From: Stieleria varia
GTDB lineage: Bacteria; Planctomycetota; Planctomycetia; Pirellulales; Pirellulaceae
Assembly: GCF_038443385.1 (NCBI RefSeq)
Contig: NZ_CP151726.1
Location: 2,108,001 to 2,172,000, forward strand
Direction: 5' to 3'
Length of the DNA stretch: 64,000 nt
Shown here one piece after another: positions 56,563-64,000 of this stretch. The translations under genes were made by a program, and so were the position numbers. The notes under the pieces were generated by a model, which saw only the letters and a program-made list of their open reading frames with translations, was not told the DNA's origin and made no database searches. The stretch's first letter is position 1, and the number at the start of each line of letters is the position of its first letter.

Positions 56563-57810
56563 TCAGCCGCCCAATTCGCCTCGGGCGTGGCGAGCGAGGG
56601 TTTCTTGGTACTTCTTCTTGCCCTCCTCGACGGTCTTGCGAATCGCCTTGGTGCTCTCCTCGCTTTCTTTGCGAAGCGTTGCGATCATCTCCAACGATTC
56701 GACTTGGAAATCGCTGATGGCATCGACGAGTTTTTGAACCGAGGCCGGGTCAATCGTGCTGCCATAGCCCGCTTTCAAGGCGGCTCGTTCGAGCTCTTTG
56801 CCGAGGTCCGCGATGTCTTCGAGCCCCTTGTTCACACCTTCCTTCATCGCTTCGGTCGCCTGGGTGACTTCGTGCAACCCGTGTTGACTTTGGTAGACCG
56901 TTCCGAGAATGGTGAAGACGTGTTCGTTGGTGGTAAAGAACGTCACGGCTCGGCGATACACGCGTTCTTTGACGTCGTGGGTTTGCTTCAGTTTGGTGAT
57001 CAACGTTTCGCCGACGTCGTAGCCGATCTCCAAATTTTCCGCGATGTCCTTGAGCAACTGATAGGTCTCGTCTTCCTTTTCAAAGGTGTGGCGAGCTTCA
57101 TCACGCTGCAACTCCAACTGACTCTTACCGCCTTCGTCGGTTCCCGCGTAATTGTCCAAGGCGTCTTGTGCGGTCGCCAGTCCGTTCTTGGCTGCTTCGA
57201 GAGTGGGGGCATGTTGGTCGAGCAGTTCCCGAGCCAAGACTTCGGCCTCTTTGAGCGCGAATCGAAAATCGATGTACGCGTCCATGATCATTTCTTCGCT
57301 CTTGAGGCCTTCCTTGGTGTCCTTGGCGACGTCGCCGTAGACCTCGACGATTTTTTCAAAACGATCGTTGGGAGTTCCCCGGCGGATTTTCATCCACCAG
57401 TTGGACACCTTTTCCGTGCCGCTGATCTTTCCGTCGTCGAGCTGGGCGATCAGACGCTTGCTGTCCTCGCGGACCGAGTCAAACATCTGCGTGATTTCCA
57501 TGTATCGATTACCGACTTGAATGCTCTCAACGTTCTCGCGTACCAATGCGTTGAAAGAACCCATGTGTTGGATGACGTCGGCGATCGCCAGCACTTTGGC
57601 TTCGTCGATGTGCTTGACGCTTTCCAGCAAGCTGATCAATTCCTGAGGTGCTGAGTTGCGGCTGTCGATGCCGAATTTTTTTAGCACGACCATCGCACGA
57701 TCGAGATACTTTCGCATCGATCCGGTATCACGTGCCTTTGGCTCGGTGGACTGCTGAGTTTCCGTTTCGCCTGCGGCGCTGGGGGCCTTGGCTTGAGCTT
57801 GTTCCGACAT
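56563..57810 (-). CDS. coiled-coil protein, possibly TelA-like
   Basis: 415 residues, no signal or membrane segment. Almost wholly helical and charged, with long heptad-like stretches (about 180-300 and 340-405). The C-terminal part, VDAISDFQVESLEMIATLRK onward, and repeated AAL/AEE patterns resemble toxic-anion-resistance (TelA) proteins, but I see no decisive motif. The N-terminal segment NSAPQELISLLESVKHIDEA seems family-specific. It is divergent from two plus-strand genes of related style. TelA proteins act at membranes in envelope-stress or tellurite response. Confidence in that label is low. Confidence 0.5.
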   Translation of the reverse strand: MSEQAQAKAPSAAGETETQQSTEPKARDTGSMRKYLDRAMVVLKKFGIDSRNSAPQELISLLESVKHIDEAKVLAIADVIQHMGSFNALVRENVESIQVGNRYMEITQMFDSVREDSKRLIAQLDDGKISGTEKVSNWWMKIRRGTPNDRFEKIVEVYGDVAKDTKEGLKSEEMIMDAYIDFRFALKEAEVLARELLDQHAPTLEAAKNGLATAQDALDNYAGTDEGGKSQLELQRDEARHTFEKEDETYQLLKDIAENLEIGYDVGETLITKLKQTHDVKERVYRRAVTFFTTNEHVFTILGTVYQSQHGLHEVTQATEAMKEGVNKGLEDIADLGKELERAALKAGYGSTIDPASVQKLVDAISDFQVESLEMIATLRKESEESTKAIRKTVEEGKKKYQETLARHARGELGG

Positions 57811-58240
57811 GGTCCAACACTTCTCCGCATTAGGTAATTGTCATCAGTGAGTCGATCTGTGGACTCAGATACAATTAGCGTAGCGCTTGGGGGGCATCGA
57901 CGCAATCACCGCTTCTGAAATCGCGCTCTTGGGGGAGCGTACCCATCAACCGAATCTGAACGACGACACTGTGTCGTGGCGCTCCGATTGGGAGCCTGCT
58001 GGCTGTTTCGCTTGCGCGGCTGAGATCACAAATGGGCAGATAGGGAGTTTTCAGCGACCAGATTGCTGAGTAATCGGGCCCTTGCGGGACCATAAATCAT
58101 TTGTCCCACGAGCCCGTGGTCCGCAAAACCGCTGATTTGCCTAAACTGTACTGCTAAAGATGGAGTCCCACCGAGATCGGTTTTCGCTGCGGCGGGGGCC
58201 TTCCGTCGTCACATCATCCCGTTTCCAGAAACTTTTTATC
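57811..58240. other. gene-free stretch between divergent genes
   Basis: No gene supported; a 72-residue frame on the minus strand at 57875-58093 lacks a ribosome binding site and convincing composition. Promoters for both flanking genes are expected. CCCTTGCGGGACCATAAATC and GGTCCGCAAAACC near 58080-58130 are the only notable short symmetric pieces. Confidence 0.5.
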
Positions 58241-58639
58241 ATGTCCGGATCATCACAAGCTCAGGCACAGGCTCCGATCGAGCCGCCCGTCCACGAATTG
58301 ACTTTGCAGGAAACGTTGCGAGTGATGGACGTTGCCCGGGAGATGCGTGAACAGAGGCAGCAGGCCGAGGAGATGTTTCGGCGGGACGATATTCGTACTC
58401 AACTGCGTGACAAGTTGATGCGCACTGCCAAGTTGTCGGGCGACGATGTCACCGAGGCGGAGGTGGATGCCGCGATCGCCCAGTACATGGACACACTGCA
58501 CACTTATCAGGACCCACCCACAGGCATGAAGAGTTTCATCGCCCACTGCTGGGTCTGGCGTGACCGAATCATGTGGAGTGCTGCGGCGATCGCCGCGATC
58601 GCCACGACGGCTGGTAGCCTGTGGTATGTCTTTCATTGA
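58241..58639 (+). CDS. small tail-anchored membrane protein
   Basis: 132 residues from ATG 58241. A Gln/Ala-rich N-terminus (SSQAQAQAPIEPP) leads to a helical region (LTLQETLRVMDVAREMREQRQQAEEMF and TEAEVDAAIAQYMDTLH). One C-terminal hydrophobic segment, IMWSAAAIAAIATTAGSLWYVF, ends the protein. Hence the body is probably cytoplasmic and the tail in the membrane. No family is recognised. It is 68 nt upstream of the next coiled-coil gene, on the same strand, so a functional pair is likely. Confidence 0.65.
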   Translation: MSGSSQAQAQAPIEPPVHELTLQETLRVMDVAREMREQRQQAEEMFRRDDIRTQLRDKLMRTAKLSGDDVTEAEVDAAIAQYMDTLHTYQDPPTGMKSFIAHCWVWRDRIMWSAAAIAAIATTAGSLWYVFH

Positions 58640-58707
58640 CGTGCCCTGTTGCATAATGTTTCTCTCCATAATTTCTTTGTCTCGAATTCTCCGAATCCAC
58701 ATCAATC

Positions 58708-60183
58708 ATGCCGATTTCTGGCCCCGTAATTCACCGTCAACTGATGGACGGCTACAAGGAAGCTCAAGCGAGATTGGAGGCACTGCGCGGACGTGTGCAG
58801 CAGGTCGATCAGAAGCGTGGTGAGCTGGATGATTTCCGCAGTGAAGCACTCGTGGATCTGGCCGAGCATTACCTGCCCGAACTGACACGCGACGCGATCC
58901 GCAACACTTGGGTCGAGGTTCGCGCCACCGTCTCGCAGATCCTGCTACGACAGGAGGACCACTGCAATCGCTTGAAGCAATCGTTGAGCGAGCTGAACGA
59001 CAAACGTCACTTGCAAGACGACCGGTTGTTGGAGCTGAATGAAAAACTCGATGCAGCCTTGGCCGAACAGGACGAGTTGGGTGGCAAAGTGGAAGCGGCA
59101 CTCAAGAGCGACGCAGCGTTCGTGACGTTGTCCGATCGCGCGGCGATGGCCGAAGCCGCCCTGGAACGCGCCGAGTCGAATCTGAGTGAGATCGAGCAAG
59201 ATTCGGCTCGCAAGTTGCCCGCGTACGAAAAGAGTTCGCTGTTCAAATACCTCAAGGATCGTCAGTTTGGCACCGCAGAATACAAGAAACGCGGAATCAC
59301 TAGGCGGATGGATCGATGGCTGGCCAAGCTGATCGATTTCAGAAAGGCGAAACAGGGCTACGAATTCCTCAAGCAAACGCCCGAACGCATGCGTCAAATC
59401 ATCGCTGACGACCACGCCGCATTCGAAACGGTGATGAGTGAACTGGAGAGTCATCAAGAACAAGTCGCCAAGCGACTCGGATTGACTGATAAGGTTGCGG
59501 AAGTCGAGGGATTGCAGGCCCAACGCGCACAACAGTTACAGGAACTGGAGCAAATACGCGAACAATCCGAAGGCATCGAACAAGAACTCAGTGAGCTGGA
59601 GGATCCACGAGGTCCCCATTATCGAGAAGCCATTGAGGCGTTCCGAGCGATGCTGGAACGGTCCAGTACCCGTGATTTGGAACGCCGCGCCCGGGCGACC
59701 GTCGAAGTCACTGATGATCAGATCGTCGCGCGTTTGAATGGCGTCGAGGCGGATTTGGCGGACCTGGATGCGGCAGAACGACGACGTCAGGATGACCTGG
59801 CTCAATCACACGGATTCTTGGAAGCGTTGGGGCGAATGATTCAGCGTTTCCGCGCCGCCGAGTTCGATTCGTCACGCTCGCAGTTTGTCGGCACGTTCGA
59901 CGTCATCGAGGACCTGAGCCGCGCCAGAACCGAATACGATCTCGACGCACTTTGGCAAAAGATACGAAAGTCACAACGCTGGGGACCAACCTTGGGAGAA
60001 CAGATCACCAACGTCGCAACGCACCCGGTCACACAGGTCCTGATCAGCGCAATGGCGCAAGCGGCCGGTGCTGCCTTGCGTGATCATGCTCGAAGCGCCG
60101 GGCGACGTCGCTACCGAGGTTCCAATTGGTATGGTGGCAGCGCGGACAGCAGCGACGACTTTTTCCGTGCCGGGCGACGCTGA
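58708..60183 (+). CDS. long coiled-coil protein of unknown function
   Basis: 491 residues, soluble by sequence. Charged heptad-rich helices occupy about 12-180 and 240-385 (for example NRLKQSLSELNDKRHLQDDR, EVEGLQAQRAQQLQELEQ). The stretch LFKYLKDRQFGTAEYKKRGITRRMDRWLAKL between them is distinctive. A globular C-terminal region contains DLDALWQKIRKSQRWGP. The last 35 residues are Gly/Ser/Arg/Tyr-rich (RRRYRGSNWYGGSADSSDDF). No known family is recognised. It follows the tail-anchored gene and might be recruited to the membrane by it; this is inference. Confidence 0.7.
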   Translation: MPISGPVIHRQLMDGYKEAQARLEALRGRVQQVDQKRGELDDFRSEALVDLAEHYLPELTRDAIRNTWVEVRATVSQILLRQEDHCNRLKQSLSELNDKRHLQDDRLLELNEKLDAALAEQDELGGKVEAALKSDAAFVTLSDRAAMAEAALERAESNLSEIEQDSARKLPAYEKSSLFKYLKDRQFGTAEYKKRGITRRMDRWLAKLIDFRKAKQGYEFLKQTPERMRQIIADDHAAFETVMSELESHQEQVAKRLGLTDKVAEVEGLQAQRAQQLQELEQIREQSEGIEQELSELEDPRGPHYREAIEAFRAMLERSSTRDLERRARATVEVTDDQIVARLNGVEADLADLDAAERRRQDDLAQSHGFLEALGRMIQRFRAAEFDSSRSQFVGTFDVIEDLSRARTEYDLDALWQKIRKSQRWGPTLGEQITNVATHPVTQVLISAMAQAAGAALRDHARSAGRRRYRGSNWYGGSADSSDDFFRAGRR

Positions 60184-60202
60184 TTTTGTGACCCGGATAT
60201 CT

Positions 60203-60772
60203 TCACGTCGCCGAGTCGGCTTCGTCATCCAACTCGGGAAGATCAGGGAAGCGGAGTAGTGGCTCGACAAGCTCAGGCTCCCACGTCATTTGGCCGTCCA
60301 GGTCTCGCCAGTCGAACTCGCCATCACTCGAAAACGGATCGTCGATTTCGTCGTCGCTGATCAATCCTGCCAGCGAGCGTGCGACGCGCAGGGATGTTTC
60401 GATCTCGTCGACCAATCCGTTACCGATGACGCCTTTGCGAATGTTGCCCAAGTTCGATTCGAATTCGTGATGCAACGTCCAATCGATTTCAAAGGCGTGC
60501 GAAAGCTCACACAGAACACTCAACGCCGAAATGAAATCGCCTGCCGAGTGATCTTCCGGTGCCTGCTGGCTGGACGCCTCTCCAGCGTCAAGGCTTTGAA
60601 GCTTCACGACGAGGTCACCCCTCAAGTGCCCGCTCTCGCATCTGCTCAGTTGTGTCCAATGGCAGTCATGCCACGCATATCGTCCCCATATCGGCTCCGC
60701 GTACTGAGTCAACTCAGCAAACAGGTTTGCTTCGATCGGAGACGTGGACTCGAATGAGATTTTGAGGGTCAT
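60203..60772 (-). CDS. acidic protein of unknown function
   Basis: 189 residues, convergent with the coiled-coil gene (19 nt apart). The N-terminal part has mixed beta character (ISFESTSPIEANLFAELTQY, WGRYAWHDCHWTQLSRC). The middle (FISALSVLCELSHAFEIDWTLHHEFE) is helical. The C-terminal 45 residues are strongly acidic (LISDDEIDDPFSSDGEFDW ... LPELDDEADSAT). No family is recognised. It may be unrelated to the neighbouring coiled-coil genes. Confidence 0.6.
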   Translation of the reverse strand: MTLKISFESTSPIEANLFAELTQYAEPIWGRYAWHDCHWTQLSRCESGHLRGDLVVKLQSLDAGEASSQQAPEDHSAGDFISALSVLCELSHAFEIDWTLHHEFESNLGNIRKGVIGNGLVDEIETSLRVARSLAGLISDDEIDDPFSSDGEFDWRDLDGQMTWEPELVEPLLRFPDLPELDDEADSAT

Positions 60773-60829
60773 GACACATCAAAAACCTTATGACTACCCT
60801 ATTGTGTGGCGTAGCAGCGTAACGTAGTT

Positions 60830-60886
60830 CGTAGTGGACGAGGTCACGAGTCCTAACGCACGGGACTCGTGACCTCGTCCACTACG
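60830..60886. repeat. 24-bp perfect hairpin
   Basis: CGTAGTGGACGAGGTCACGA plus GTCC (60830-60853) pairs perfectly with 60863-60886 across a 9-nt loop TAACGCACG. The start CGTAGTGGA is shared with the inner arms of the MITE-like element at 55111-55167. It may act as a terminator or be an intergenic mobile hairpin. Confidence 0.85.
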
Positions 60887-61015
60887 CCGGTATATGATCG
60901 CTCTTTGCTAAGGTAACTTTCGGCGACGCCGATTTGAATCCCCACCCAGGGCTGATGGAAATGAGTCGTCGCGATTTTCATCAAGCCATCCCCCGAAACC
61001 CTTCTGCCAAACATC

Positions 61016-63640
<2,625 letters not shown>

Positions 63641-63704
63641 TCGCTCAGCGTTTATGATGAAGGGCCCTCCTCAACCATTCCTTCCTCCATCATCGAGAGA
63701 CGCC

Positions 63705-64000
63705 ATGAATTCGCGTTGCAGAATCGATCGCCGTCAACTCTTACTCGCCGGAGCCACAACGTTGGCGGGCGTCGCCATCAGCCATAACAAGCTTCACGCC
63801 GCAGCGAATGACCGTATGAAGGTCGCGTTCATCGGAGTCGGTGGTCGTGGAGGAGGCAACCTGAAGACAATCACGGCAACGGGAGCCGTCGACGTCGTAG
63901 CGGTCTGTGACATTGACACCCGATTCATGGACCACGCGGCCGAGCAATTTCCCGGTGCGCAAAAGTTTCAAGACTTTCGCAAGCTGTACGATGCTGTCGG
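63705..64000 (+). CDS. Gfo/Idh/MocA-family oxidoreductase, 5' part only
   Basis: The first 98 codons only; the rest lies beyond the window. ATG 63705 follows a GAGAGA site. RIDRRQLLLAGATTLAGVAIS is a twin-arginine-type signal. The NAD(P)-binding fold begins MKVAFIGVGGRGGGNLKTI and continues VVAVCDIDTRFMDHAA. The gene belongs to the large planctomycete group of exported Gfo/Idh/MocA proteins, presumed to act on sugars; substrate unknown. Confidence 0.88.
   Translation, partial: MNSRCRIDRRQLLLAGATTLAGVAISHNKLHAAANDRMKVAFIGVGGRGGGNLKTITATGAVDVVAVCDIDTRFMDHAAEQFPGAQKFQDFRKLYDAV

Overview
The window looks like a chromosomal segment of a planctomycete of the Pirellulaceae (Rhodopirellula-like). 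The lineage call rests on gene content seen here: a PSD1-type cytochrome gene coupled to a DUF1501 gene, a PVC-type CxxCH dehydrogenase-like protein, secreted dockerin proteins with an LEGRMLLA-type N-terminal motif, an ECF sigma factor coupled to a Ser/Thr kinase, futalosine-type menaquinone genes, and many palindromic intergenic repeats. No rRNA, tRNA, CRISPR array or prophage was recognised. Genes are cut at both edges: a REP-associated (Y1-type) transposase at the left and a Gfo/Idh/MocA oxidoreductase at the right.

Layout. 0-3.4 kb: transposase fragment, small secreted and membrane proteins, and the first copy of a composite repeat. 3.5-11.2 kb: ECF sigma factor overlapping a kinase-TPR gene, then two secreted dockerin proteins, one a matrixin-like metalloprotease. 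11.3-13.5 kb: a Uma2 nuclease and two more copies of the composite repeat. 13.5-15.5 kb: a MacB-like periplasmic-domain protein coupled to a HlyD-type adaptor. 15.5-18.1 kb: a large haem-binding dehydrogenase-like protein. 18.2-20.8 kb: three coupled genes (FAD reductase and two methyltransferases). 21.2-24.1 kb: unknown membrane and secreted proteins. 24.5-25.3 kb: an HD-domain gene that appears broken. 25.7-32.6 kb: a cytochrome-oxidase assembly operon (diheme cytochrome c, small membrane protein, ctaA, ctaB, ABC transporter, SCO, DUF420). 32.9-37.4 kb: menaquinone genes menG-ubiX-ubiA and mqnE plus a cupredoxin. 37.7-40.1 kb: HAD phosphatase, purE, purK. 40.1-42.1 kb: a redoxin/cytochrome c/copper monooxygenase/EF-hand fusion. 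42.4-50.0 kb: PfkB-family kinase, secreted protein, esterase, TPR membrane protein, clpC. 50.3-56.4 kb: PSD1, DUF1501 and SGNH esterase, with the same hairpin repeat on both sides. 56.6-60.8 kb: four coiled-coil, tail-anchored or acidic proteins without clear function. 61.0-64.0 kb: S9 peptidase and the start of an oxidoreductase.

How genes work together. The two respiratory blocks fit together: menaquinone genes supply the quinone, and the ctaA/ctaB/SCO/DUF420 block matures a haem-copper oxidase whose subunits are not in the window. PurE and PurK catalyse successive purine steps. Many neighbours overlap by 4 nt (GTGA or ATGA), suggesting translational coupling.

Most unusual content. (1) Palindromic repeats of several families, some headed by GTAG like REP elements, close to a transposase of the type that acts on them; two repeats supply the stop codon of the adjacent gene. 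(2) The 56.6-60.8 kb coiled-coil neighbourhood, the best candidate for an undescribed system. (3) A MacB periplasmic domain without its FtsX membrane part, paired with an adaptor. (4) An HD-domain gene whose N-terminus and body lie in different frames at a sharp junction. (5) The multi-domain redox fusion at 40-42 kb. All family assignments are from reading motifs by eye; no database search was run.
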